Below are positions 1 through 8,941 of a stretch of DNA of 23,646 nt, one piece after another. The notes under the pieces were generated by a model. It made no database searches and was not told the DNA's origin. It saw nothing but the letters and a program-made list of their open reading frames with translations. A program made the translations under genes and the position numbers. The stretch is from Mikrocytos mackini (taxonomy: Eukaryota > Endomyxa > Ascetosporea > Mikrocytida > Mikrocytiidae): the NCBI GenBank assembly GCA_030180075.1, contig JASNJN010000188.1:1-23646 (forward strand), read 5' to 3'. The first letter of the stretch is position 1. The number at the start of each line of letters is the position of its first letter.

Positions 1-109
1 ATCTTTTAGAAATTATATAAAAATAAAAATTTCCAGCTTATTTTAGATCTGATTGTAATATTTGTATAGAAATTCGAAAAATCAAAAATTTCGTACTTGT
101 AATATATAA
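1..109. other. AT-rich left edge, no gene seen
   Basis: The first 109 bases are AT-rich and carry stops in the frame of the downstream transposase (TAG at 67, TAA at 103). I see no gene, tRNA or clear repeat end here. The NN at 110-111 may join sequence that is not truly contiguous with the transposase. Confidence 0.5.
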
Positions 110-111
110 NN
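110..111. other. Assembly ambiguity (NN)
   Basis: Two undetermined bases lie directly before the open frame of the MULE transposase fragment. The missing 5' part of that gene may have been lost or misjoined here. Confidence 0.9.
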
Positions 112-915
112 CGTAAAATTAATCAAAAAGTTAAATCCATTTCGAAAGAAAATGGAAATAAGATATTCTCGGACATATGCTTCCTACAACGTTCTATTAC
201 ACCAACGCTATTCAACAATGCCTTCCGCGCTTTAAAGATGTTGTGGAACAACTTCCCGGAATACAGCGATTTCATAGTTTACTTCGAAGATAATTACATT
301 AAAAAGAACTTTACATGGTTTGAAGGGTGTAGACCAGGTGTACCAAAAACCAACAATGCATTGGAAGGCTTTAACTTGGCCTTAAAGAAAACACATTTCA
401 ACTGGAGTAAGAACTACCTAATTCCTTTTATATCTAAACTAGGAACAATACTTGAAACTAAGGCAACTGAGTTTGGCGAACCAAATGGGTTTACCAAGTT
501 TCAATTAAGTTATTCCCGCGATGAATTTGAGGAAATAAACTCCAGAGAACATTTTATAGACTTATTATCTGAGACTGGGGTGACCTATTATCTTTATACA
601 AACGAAGAAACTGTAGACGAAGCCAATTTAAAGAAGCTGGCATGTAGATGTCTTAAGGGAGTGGACAACACGTTGAACTATGTGGATGTCAAAAAAGTTA
701 TAAGCACCCCTATACTCATTGCAAAACCCTTAACAGGAGTATGGGAAGACTTTTCATGTAGTTGTATCAGTTACAGGCGGAAAATGAAATGTTCCCATAT
801 ATTTAAGCTAGTCCATGATAAATTTGCATCCGATGCATTGAATTATAATGTGGACGCGTTGAAGAAAAACAAGAAAAGAAAAATTGAACCTAGATCCAGC
901 CTAATGAAAGAATGA
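112..915 (+). pseudogene. MULE transposase, C-terminal part (5' truncated)
   Basis: C-terminal part of a Mutator-like transposase, the enzyme that cuts and pastes its own element. The frame is open from the NN gap. Residues before the ATG at 238 (for example RSITPTLFNNAFRALK) read as protein, so that ATG is internal. Visible features, numbered from that Met, are TNNALEGFN with the third acidic catalytic residue at about E43, and a SWIM zinc finger of CxC...CxH form at C174, C176, C185 and H187. The tail is basic (KKNKKRK) and the stop is TGA at 913-915. The first two catalytic Asp residues lie outside the window or were lost. The sequence differs clearly from the MULE at 17.5-22.4 kb, so it is another family or lineage. 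No terminal inverted repeat is visible beside it. It could be an intact gene interrupted only by the gap. Confidence 0.8.
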
Positions 916-1117
916 TTAGATAAATATGAATCTAAATAAATAGTTAATAATCCATAGAAAATTACTCTTTTGTTCAACATATTTATTGATTATTTGGGAA
1001 AAATAACTAAGTGCTTTAGTAATATTTATTTGTAAAATCGATATCCAAATATTCTATATAAAATAAATTCCATAAGTTTAAATTGTGTACTCGATTTTCA
1101 TTACAATAAACAGAATC

Positions 1118-1255
1118 ATGTATTATTCCAACAGTTGTGTTATGTATTTCTTATTAACTTGTTACATATGCACTGGAGCTCGGAACAAGTTATCGTATTC
1201 AACGGAACAGGAATATATTTTCTGTGATCATATAAATGGAAAATATAAACTTTAA
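1118..1255 (+). CDS. Short ORF with signal-peptide-like start, 45 aa
   Basis: A 45-codon ORF begins at ATG 1118 and ends TAA 1253-1255, followed by further stops. The N-terminus has a hydrophobic run (VMYFLLTCYICTGA) that resembles a signal peptide, followed by about 25 polar residues. Four cysteines are present. I do not recognise it. It could be a small secreted peptide, the remaining N-terminus of a decayed secreted protein, or chance. It lies between the MULE fragment and the POL2 fragment in a region where every other gene is broken, which favours a relic. Confidence 0.3.
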   Translation: MYYSNSCVMYFLLTCYICTGARNKLSYSTEQEYIFCDHINGKYKL

Positions 1256-1286
1256 TAGTAATGAAGATTTGGGGATCATGTTACAT

Positions 1287-2119
1287 TTATATTGTTTTTA
1301 GTATTCGAATAAACGAAGACATTAGTTTTGCTGTTACTATTTCTCCTGGACTTTTATAAGTAAAGTCTTCAATATGTTTAGGTACGAATTTCTTATTTGT
1401 AATAAGAATAGACTCATCTTTTTCGTCTGTAATTGAAATAAGAAAGATTTCGTCTTTATTGGCGTCTGGAAAAAGTAAAAGTTCTTTGAAACATTCAATG
1501 TCAAAGCTAAGAGTTCTAAGTTTTGGTCTGTCTTCTCTATTCAGACACTCAATTCCTTCTACGTCACTTTCTTTTATTATTTGGTACCAACATCCTACCC
1601 GAATGTGTTTGTCTATTGCGTACCTGGTAACAGAATCCAAGTCGTATTCTTTAATTTCTTTTATATTCTTGAGAAGATCTCCATGCTTGTAGAAAGATGA
1701 TGATCGATATATAGTTTTCCGAAGTTCACTCAAGACTTTAGACATCCCCGCTTTAGTTTTGAAGGTTAGCTTATTGTATACTTTTTGTTGTTGTTAATGT
1801 GGTCCTCAGAAGATGTGTCGAACCTCTTTGTTTCTGTTATGAGAATAGCTCGTTTGTATATTTTCTGTGTAGGTCATCAATGACCAATAAGCGCGTGTCC
1901 TTGCGTATATATGTAGAAATATGATTGCAGTTGATGTTCGATTATGAAAGTCTCTAGGTTTTCGTTAACAAAGCAAAGGTTTATTAGAATCGGCTGGTCA
2001 TTGGAAATCGATACTTTGCTCTCCGATCTATGATACAACCATCCTGTAAGGTTGTAAGGCTTTGCTCTTATTAGTTTGAAATCGAATAGTGGTGTCTCGT
2101 AGTCGAAAACTTGTTCCAT
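1287..2119 (-). pseudogene. POL2: DNA polymerase epsilon catalytic subunit, N-terminal fragment, frameshifted
   Basis: N-terminal fragment of the leading-strand replicative polymerase, a family B enzyme. It starts at ATG 2119. The first piece (2119-1877) carries the family signature before the polymerase fold: a conserved TGWL followed later by QSYFYIYT. The frame then breaks at a TGA. Two short pieces in other frames (such as VIDDLHRKYTNELF) bridge to the second piece, which is open from about 1785 to 1287. That piece has IDKHIRVGCWY and then the exonuclease ExoI motif SFDIEC with LLLFPDANKDEI. LITN and EDF follow, a combination typical of Pol epsilon rather than delta. The frame stops just after this, so the rest of the exonuclease and the whole polymerase domain are missing. 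At least two or three frameshifts are needed to join the pieces. It is therefore a truncated relic, and a working copy would have to lie elsewhere. Confidence 0.8.
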
Positions 2120-2162
2120 AAAATCTGTTTGAAATTTTTTATTTTGACAAAGTTTCGCGGCT
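2120..2162. promoter_or_regulatory. 43-bp divergent intergenic region
   Basis: The starts of the POL2 fragment (minus strand, 2119) and the P2X-like gene (plus strand, 2163) face away from each other with only 43 bp between. If both were once expressed, this T-rich spacer must hold both promoters. Such spacing suits a compact parasite genome. No specific factor site is recognised. Confidence 0.35.
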
Positions 2163-3290
2163 ATGGTACTCTATAGAAACCCCACTTACGCGAACATAGA
2201 AAGCACTAAGCTAAATAGATTATACTGGGTAATGAGGATTATTGTGACTTTGTACCTCCTGTTTATTATCTATACTTCAGGAACTTACCTTGAAACCATC
2301 AAAGGACATGCCGTAGAAGACATAAGATTTAATGGGAATCTAACACTAGACGTAACAAACGTCATATTCGATTTATACGACATAATGCATGATACAGTAG
2401 TCACAAACTCGATCTACGTTCCAATAAACACTACAAAGAAGCTTAACCAACGAAAAGAAAAGGTAACTGGGATTCTCACCAAGACAAGAGCCCCTGAATA
2501 TTGTCTCTCCGAGAAGTTCTGTTCAACTGGCTGTAAAAATCAGCCTTTCCAGATGTTTGAATTACTTACAGAAGGAAAATGTTCAAGCGAAAACAAGAAT
2601 TACTGTGAAACACAAAGCTGATGTGACCCAATAATAGAAACTTCGCCTGTTTACAACTTTAAAATAACAAGCAACAGCTCTATAGACGTGAATATACGTG
2701 TGTTATTTGACAAACCCGAAACTAAAGTCATCTCTTTTGCCAAGAACATAAAAGTTACCGGCTTATTAGATCGAATTGAAGGACCAGGAGTCAAATATGA
2801 TAAGAAAACTGACCAATTTGAGCCTGCCGTTTTAATAGCATTCTACGACATTAATTGTGCTCCATTCTCTGGCTGTAAAGAAACCCTTAAAATACTTAGA
2901 TTGGATACAGGCACTACAGAAAAACGACCTTCCAAAGTGTTTAAAAAGTTCGTATTTAAATTCAATAAAAAGGAAGATATAGACGACGACTCAGATAGAC
3001 GAAATTTTGACGAATTCAGAGACTTGTACTATATGCACGGATTACGGATAACATTTGATGTACGTGCAAACAAATCTGTATTCAATCTTGTGAGATTTCT
3101 AATGACTATAGGATCTGCAGTGACTTATACACAAGTTGTGGACTTATTTATGGATTTGTGTATTTGGCTCATTCTGGGAGGATTTTCTTATGAAAATATC
3201 AAGTATTCGGGAAGAAAAGAAGATGATCAAAAGATGAAACTCATGTTTGAAAGGATAACAAAAGAAGTTGTAGAAGGAAAAGTTAAATAA
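2163..3290 (+). pseudogene. P2X-type ATP-gated cation channel homologue, interrupted by in-frame TGA
   Basis: P2X receptors are trimeric ATP-gated cation channels with two membrane helices and a cysteine-rich ectodomain. Here a short N-terminus leads into TM1 (about residues 22-46), followed by a P2X-like block (IFDLYD... then a TN-rich strand). Next come paired cysteines (C..KFC..GC, GKC..., YCE..). After the break are YDINC, the HGLRITFDV strand that corresponds to the family's YGIRFD, TIGSAVTYTQVVDLFMD as TM2, and YENIK, matching the conserved YxxxK after TM2. The two ORFs (2163-2621 and 2688-3290) are in one frame. The only stop between them is TGA 2619-2621, exactly where P2X proteins have the Trp of the CE...WCP motif. 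The total of about 375 codons is normal for P2X. It may be a TGG-to-TGA nonsense mutation, a readthrough site or a base error. Function at the membrane is inferred from the family. Confidence 0.8.
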
Positions 3291-3499
3291 ATGTAGATAT
3301 AAGTGTTGTTGGAAGATTGAGTTATGCAAATTGAAATTTAAAGGGTGTTTAGTGGTATTTTGGTTGAAATTAATTGTTTTATGTTTGTAATAATGGTGGG
3401 CTGTCATTTTTAATAGTTAATTTTCACATATGCTTTTGGCATATATGTATCAAACACATAGGGAATATAGCCATTTTATTTGTTGCTTGTATCGAAAGA

Positions 3500-4470
3500 A
3501 AATTGTCTTTTATATTTTGCAAAAATAAAATTTTGACAGAACATGAAAGAACATTTACAGACGCCCTCGCTCATTTAAACTCCTGGAAATTACACCCAGC
3601 AAATATTCACAAAAGACCACGCACATATTGAGGAATTTCTAACTTCCAAGTTCTCTACAAGTCGTACTCTAACAACTTTCCATGACAACATCATGATACA
3701 CTACATAAAGCACGCAGTTACGAATAGTCTTAATTTCCGGCCAGTCCTCATCATGTTCCGAAACAAATCACAGAATACAGGATATGTTAATTTAATTCCT
3801 GTCTTTTCTTCTCTACTTTCTCTTCTCTCTAATACTTAAATAGAAACAGAAAACAAAGATAAAGTCGAAACAACGCCACAGTACCGAGTTGAGTGCTACA
3901 AAAGCATCCTCACTGTTTTTAGGAACTACCAAATGTTCCTTCTTGAAGATCTTGTTAACATTTACTCAACAACTATTAAGGAGATGTTTAAAACTTCTGC
4001 AGAGTATTTCAAAAACACATATTTAAAGCGCTTCTCTGAAAATTTTTTAATACTTGAAAGAATGCAAAGTTACGTGCTAGAAAAAGACTTCTTGAAATTC
4101 TACGACGTTTATAGAACTGTGCGTCAATCTATTTTAATGGAGTACATAAAACTAGGGATGTACCAACATGCATACAGATTAATAACTCCTCTTCTTTACA
4201 TAAGCAACAAAACGAAATTAATATCTTTGATTATTTGAAAAAGAAGATTTAGAACTTTTCTTTAATGACATAGAAGCCGTACAAAGACAACAGTTTAACC
4301 TGCTCGGGTTAAGTTGTTTAGAACTTGAAAGACATAAAAGAAAACACAACTGCGATCTAATCAAAGGCGCCCTTTATATTCTTTGCAACAGAGATTTGTC
4401 TATTCGATTTGAAAGTAAACTTCCTGTTGAAAGAGAAGCAGAAGAAAATGTTTACAAAATAATAACTTAA
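3500..4470 (+). pseudogene. Unrecognised gene, broken by two frameshifts and a TAA
   Basis: Four coding-like stretches follow one another. The first ends at the stop at 3629-3631 (TEHERTFTDALAHLNSW). The second runs in another frame from 3594 to TAA 3837-3839. The third continues in the same frame from 3840 to TGA 4236-4238 and contains the 101-codon piece starting at ATG 3933. The fourth is shifted again and ends TAA 4468-4470 (NDIEAVQRQQFNLLGL). Composition is that of a soluble, mostly helical protein of about 320 residues rich in Leu, Tyr and Lys. No signal peptide, membrane span or known motif is seen, and the true start is unclear. The next broken gene follows 62 bp downstream on the same strand. 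The pieces read as one decayed gene. Confidence 0.5.
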
Positions 4471-4532
4471 TAGAAAAAGAAATTCGAACGCAAAAACAGT
4501 AAAACAAAGACTTTATTTTGATAAGCGAGAAT

Positions 4533-5664
4533 ATGGACGTTAAAACTTTGATTGAGGAATACATTAAGGAATTAAAAACTCTTGATCAAAATGAAACTGT
4601 TAGGACTGCGATCGAAGTTTAGGAGTATATTGTTTACCCTGAAACCTTTCTGACAAACAAATTATTAAACTTAGTAAACAATAAAGACTTACTAGATTCC
4701 TTGTTGAGTTTACAGATAGACAACCATGCTAGTGGAAACTTAGATCGTTTAATATTTCTTATAGTTAAAACGACGATATACAAAATTTACGAAATAATAA
4801 TGTCAGAAGAAGATGAGGAAATGGTAAAAGAAGAACTTTACGAACTACTTTGTATTGAAGAAGACATTGAAGAGTCGGAACTTTTAAGTTTGGTTACTAT
4901 TGACAAGTATGAAACCAAACAACATGATACTAAACAAAAGAATTGCAATCATTATGGGTCAGAATTTTGTTTTAAGTACAAATTCTTTGATTTTCTATTC
5001 ATGCAGCAAATTGATATAAAGAAGTACATTATTTTATTGCTCATTTCGGTGAGTAAACATCTAATAACAATTACAGAGGATGGAATTAAATTACGGAAGA
5101 TAGTTTCGAACATCCGTACTTTGGAGGGCGATGAAAGCACAGACAATAAAAGTTCTGGAACAACTAAAGATAAGAAAGAAGAGTTGAATATTGAAGATGT
5201 TAAAAAGGAGATATTTAATAAAGGGCTGAATGTGTTTAAAGAGGAGCTTAAAAGAGGGTTTTTTAATTTAATGAAGTTTCATAATGACAATTCATTGAAT
5301 AAAAGAGAATTTGAAATAGACGAACATATTGAACGTAAAAAAGGTGAATAAAGAAGACAAAGCTACTTTAAAGATTTATCTTAATACGGAAAACGATTGT
5401 GAAAACCAATACAAAGAAGACATGGAGCTATTTATAAATGAAGTAAACGGAAGATTAAACGAAGGATATAAAAAGGAAATAGAAGATTTCAATAGATTGG
5501 CATCGGAAATCAGACATATGAAAAACACAACATTATTTACCGAAGTATACTTATTTAATATGAAGAAACAAACTGTGTTAGAAATGGAGTCCAAAAAGAA
5601 TAAGACAAAGAATATTGAAACATATAATCCGAAGAAGAATACATTATTTGGTCATTTATTTTGA
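4533..5664 (+). pseudogene. Unrecognised acidic/coiled protein gene, in-frame TAG plus frameshift
   Basis: The ORF opens at ATG 4533 (MDVKTLIEEYIKEL). It meets TAG at 4620-4622 and continues in the same frame through 4701-5351. Near 5336-5341, a run of six A, the sense moves to another frame and ends at 5664 (TLFGHLF, TGA). Joined, it is about 375 residues. It contains an acidic Glu-rich part (residues ~90-130), one hydrophobic stretch (KKYIILLLISVSKHLI), and a Lys/Glu-rich C-terminal half likely to form a coiled coil. I do not recognise the family. The homopolymer at the second break could be a sequencing indel, but the TAG is a substitution and needs another explanation. It is oriented like the preceding broken gene. 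Confidence 0.5.
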
Positions 5665-6035
5665 TAAGTTAAGTAGTTAATTATTTATTTATTCTTTATT
5701 CTTTATTTGGAAAGGAATACGTTATGAGAATATATTTTACAAAATAAAGAGATGCTTTAATACATGGTAAAAAATTCTGTTGCGCAATATAGTGTTAAAT
5801 CTTAACAAAATTTACAAGTTTTATATTTACATACGTAAGATTTACAAATATGAAAATTTTTATTTATTTTCGAAACTTATTTGTTGCAAAATTGGTTCAA
5901 TAACTATTAACTAAACGTTAAAGTACCGAAACGGCACATGATAATTATAAAATCTCGCCAAATAAGATTCATTTTTAGTAAACATTTTTCGCATCTAATC
6001 CTGATAAACGATATCGTGATGATGATTTTAAACCA
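5665..6035. other. AT-rich intergenic segment
   Basis: There are about 370 bases with short TTTATT repeats near 5680-5710 and no coding frame I can support. The palindrome CGATATCG occurs near 6008. I see no tRNA or other structured RNA. Confidence 0.5.
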
Positions 6036-6480
6036 CTAATCAATTATTATTAATAAAGGCATTTGGGCCTTAACACCCCGGCGCTTCCTTGTGAAACCAA
6101 TGGACTCCGTCCGAATTGGCGGTTCATTTTGTCGTTCCTGAACTCCAACACCGTAACAGAGATTACCCCATGGGTATATATCCTGATTACAGCCTTGTCC
6201 TGGTTTCCTAGGGGCATATTTTAACCCTGTCATAACCATGATTAGGTTTCCAAATAACCTCAGTCAAGATCACGAAGTTTAGCTTATTCCCCCTCTGTAT
6301 TAGAGTTCTGCGTATAATTGATTGACGAGGTTATTGGGGAACCTACCAGGTCGCTGTGGTATCAACAATACCACGCCGTTTCTTCACCCAAAGCGATATA
6401 AACCAAGATCTTGTTTTAATCTGCGTGATGAGCCCTTTGGGTTGTTGCAAAGTTTCACATCCATTTCGTTGAGAATTGGT
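6036..6480. repeat. GC-elevated non-coding segment, probable repeat remnant
   Basis: This stretch is clearly richer in G+C than its surroundings and has no good coding frame. A 67-codon minus-strand ORF (6036-6239) lacks any recognisable pattern. A perfect 7-bp hairpin occurs at 6356-6374 (GTGGTAT, five-base loop, ATACCAC). I compared it by eye with rRNA signatures and found none. It resembles an untranslated or terminal part of a retroelement, but the ends are not defined. Confidence 0.3.
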
Positions 6481-6660
6481 GTTCATGATTCAAATTAAAT
6501 ATTTTAGAGTAAATTGCCTCTTCAAAAGAAAAGGTCAAAATTAGTTTAAAATGGCTTATGTTGATTTTTAACTGTTCTTCATGTTGGTTTTCTATCAACA
6601 TTTTGTAAATTTACAAAAATAATCTTCATTTTGATTCTCGTCTTATTTTCAGCTATAAAT

Positions 6661-6686
6661 CCCGTAACTTCTTAGAAATTTACGGG
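6661..6686. repeat. Short hairpin CCCGTAA / TTACGGG
   Basis: Seven-base perfect inverted arms at 6661-6667 and 6680-6686 are separated by 12 bases, in the AT-rich gap between two GC-elevated segments. It may mark an element boundary or be chance. Confidence 0.35.
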
Positions 6687-6732
6687 ACAGGACCAAAATA
6701 AATTGAAAATCGTTATCAGCAAGCTTTTTATA

Positions 6733-6959
6733 GGCCCGAGATCTACATGTTTAGTAAATAAATATAAAGGTTTGTTTAATATATATTGAAAAAGTTATTT
6801 CCTCTAAAATATGCCATTTTCATGATTTACCTTCCCTTTGGGCGGTTCACTGGGCCAGTGGCCAAGGAATCATGAATTGCTTCGGTCCGTTCTTCTTATT
6901 CCGGGCATTGCATCCCCGTGTTAAAGCGTAAATGACGGCCCAGATCAACATGTTTACTA
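6733..6959. repeat. Imperfect 23-24 bp direct repeat pair
   Basis: Copies lie at 6733-6756 and 6937-6959. Both begin GGCCC, then have AGATC, then ACATGTTTA near the end, with few differences. They are about 200 bp apart and the second sits inside the GC-elevated segment 6830-7080. They may be internal repeats of one element. Confidence 0.45.
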
Positions 6960-7085
6960 TCTGACTTTATTGTCTCATTAATGGAAGACCAGACAAAGGT
7001 TAGGTTATATACCGTTTTGAAGCCTAAAGGAATGTAGAGCCCTTGTTGTGTTAATTGTTACAACCTTAAGCTCTTTACTCCCGCT
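6830..7085. repeat. Second GC-elevated non-coding segment
   Basis: About 250 bases have more G+C than the surroundings and no open frame of note. The segment shares the short string GGCGGTTCA with the segment near 6119. It has no rRNA or tRNA pattern. It is probably part of the same repeat remnant as 6036-6480, interrupted or internally diverged. Confidence 0.3.
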
Positions 7086-7291
7086 CTGTCTTTGTATTAT
7101 ATTTTGTATTGATTTCTAAAAAAATTTTTAATATAAAATGTATGTATACCTATAATAACTATAATTTGTAATTATTACATGTGTAAAAATTATAAAATTG
7201 TAAATTTTATTGAAATAGAACTTTTAATATTAAAAAATATAATTTTTTTGTTTTGAAACATAAAAAATTGACTTTATATGTTTAATTTGCA

Positions 7292-7348
7292 AAACTTGTG
7301 GAGAAATCATAAACTTGTGGAAGAATCATAGATTTGTGGATAAATCAG
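7292..7348 (+). repeat. 19-bp minisatellite, cluster A (3 units)
   Basis: Three tandem units of 19 bp (starts 7292, 7311, 7330) follow the pattern aaacttgtggaagaatcat with a few changes each. The unit length is not a multiple of three, so it is non-coding. The same unit returns 114 bp downstream. Confidence 0.85.
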
Positions 7349-7461
7349 AATTTTTATTTAAAAAAAATTTTTGGCTCGAATAAGAGGTTTATTTCGCTAA
7401 AAATAATAAAAGGTATATTTTATTTATTTTAATAACCTATAAAATGATTTTTTTTACATAT

Positions 7462-7537
7462 TAATTTGTGGAAAAAACAGAATTTTGTGAAAATATCAAA
7501 AACTTGTGGAAGAATCATAAACTTGTGGACAAATCAG
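7462..7537 (+). repeat. 19-bp minisatellite, cluster B (4 units)
   Basis: Four tandem units (starts 7462, 7481, 7500, 7519) use the same 19-bp pattern as cluster A. The third unit is identical to the second unit of cluster A. The 113 bp between clusters is T/A-rich with no copies. Confidence 0.85.
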
Positions 7538-7924
7538 AATGAGCCCAAAAATTTTCCATAAAATTTTCTTATAGTTTTTAAAACGCAAGATTTAGAATAA
7601 AATTTATGTTTGAACAAATATTTCCGGAAAATATTCGTTATATCGATTTTTCAAAAATGGGTGTAATTGACCCCAAGTTTTATATTTCAATAATAATTTG
7701 AGGAATTTTTTCTTGAAAATTTTAAAGAGCTTTTATTTGTAGATTTCTCGGAAATACATGACATATTTTATAGGAAGTAAAAATTTTCTTTGAGGCTTTA
7801 AAATTTAATTTTTTTTAGCATAAATTAATAATTATATTGTTATGTCTAGTATCCTGGGTTTAGTTTTATAAATATGAACCTTGTTGTTATTTTTTCTGAT
7901 TATTATTTTTTTAATTTTTAAATT

Positions 7925-8340
7925 CTTCTAACATGTGTTCAGATCAAGAACTTTGATCTAAGAGAACTACACTCTTTACCATTAACAAGACACGCTTGTT
8001 TGTGTCGAGAATATGTGGATAGCATCGAAGCACATTCGTGTAAGAGCATAGACGCTATTGGATATGAAAACTATAAGGAAGTGTGATGCATCTACGAACA
8101 TTAATATTCTTACATAGTGACACAACGTTTGTACAAAGCGTTGACGAGAATAATAAAACTTAGCAGACTTACTTAAAAGACACCACTGATTTATTTAGAC
8201 TAAAATGCAAATTAACATGTTATAAGAATACATCTTTAGTGACTATAACATGTAAGCGTTACATCGAGTTTGCAAATTGCCCATATAAGTCCCAAGTTGT
8301 ATTTACATACCGAAGAAATCTGGAAAAAAGTGAACTTTAA
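7925..8340 (+). pseudogene. Coding fossil with Cys/His-rich pattern
   Basis: A frame open from about 7925 reads RELHSLPLTRHACLCREYVD and ends at TGA 8084-8086. The sense then passes to another frame (from 8083, VMHLRTLIFLHSDTTF), crosses one TAG at 8161-8163, and ends at TAA 8338-8340 after CKRYIEFANCPYKSQVVF. The spacing of aromatic residues and cysteines in the last part resembles the FLYWCH-type zinc finger found at the N-terminus of some MULE transposases, but this is a weak eye-match. One frameshift and one stop mark it as decayed. The protein is not otherwise recognised. Confidence 0.35.
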
Positions 8341-8602
8341 TTGAGCTTTATTTTTATCTAAATTTCTGTATATTCAATTTTAAATATATTCTAATGCTTT
8401 TTGCAAGGAATTTTTCGAGGTTTGGGGCTGTTCGTGACATTTAGTTCTGATTTTGTAAAATTTTTTAAGAACTTAAAATGGTTTTAAAATTAAAGACATC
8501 AAGGTATTATATTATGATAACATGATTCTATTCTATAGTGGTTTTAAGATGGGCAGTGTATGGTTTACAAAAAATATATTTTTTAAAATTTTAACTTTTG
8601 CA

Positions 8603-8941
8603 ATGAATTGTAGTTATTGTAATTACACAGCGACGGATCAACTGGCCCTATCTATCCATATAACAAGAATACATACCAAGAACAGCCCCTTCCCATGCAA
8701 TCTATGTTCTAAATCGCACAAAAGCAAATCTTCCTTCTCAAATCATAAACACAGTAAGACACATGTAATAAGAGCATTTAGAATGCATATGCAGTGTTAT
8801 GATATAGTTCAACCATTTCAGTTTAGAACGATAACAGACTTTCTAATTTCTACCTGTTCGATAATCTTGTATCAAGTTGTATTACAACAATACAATTCCC
8901 GATATGTTTGCCATAACCATACGGACCGATATGGTAATTAG
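8603..8941 (+). CDS. Two-finger C2H2 zinc-finger ORF
   Basis: From ATG 8603 the protein begins with CSYC, 12 residues, H, 4 residues, H. A second unit follows: CNLC, 12 residues, then HKHSKTH. These are two C2H2 zinc fingers, which usually bind DNA or RNA. An upstream in-frame ATG at 8522 adds a hydrophobic, non-finger leader and is a less likely start. After the fingers the frame continues about 50 residues with less protein-like composition and stops at 8941. Coding-like sense appears to move to another frame near 8870 (TIPDMFAITIRTDMVIRPF). This suggests a frameshifted relic that once continued to about 9000. It lies in a gene-poor stretch between other fossils. Confidence 0.45.
   Translation: MNCSYCNYTATDQLALSIHITRIHTKNSPFPCNLCSKSHKSKSSFSNHKHSKTHVIRAFRMHMQCYDIVQPFQFRTITDFLISTCSIILYQVVLQQYNSRYVCHNHTDRYGN

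Noticed and set aside
2163-3290. Genome-wide reassignment of TGA to Trp
   Set aside because: TGG is used for Trp throughout, neighbouring genes are broken by TAA and TAG as well, and other frames here end plausibly at TGA; one site is not enough.
6036-6239. 67-codon minus ORF in the GC-elevated island
   Set aside because: No protein pattern and no homology cue; the composition rather than the frame explains its length.
6036-7085. Possible rRNA genes in the GC-elevated islands
   Set aside because: None of the universal small- or large-subunit rRNA strings I know could be found on either strand.
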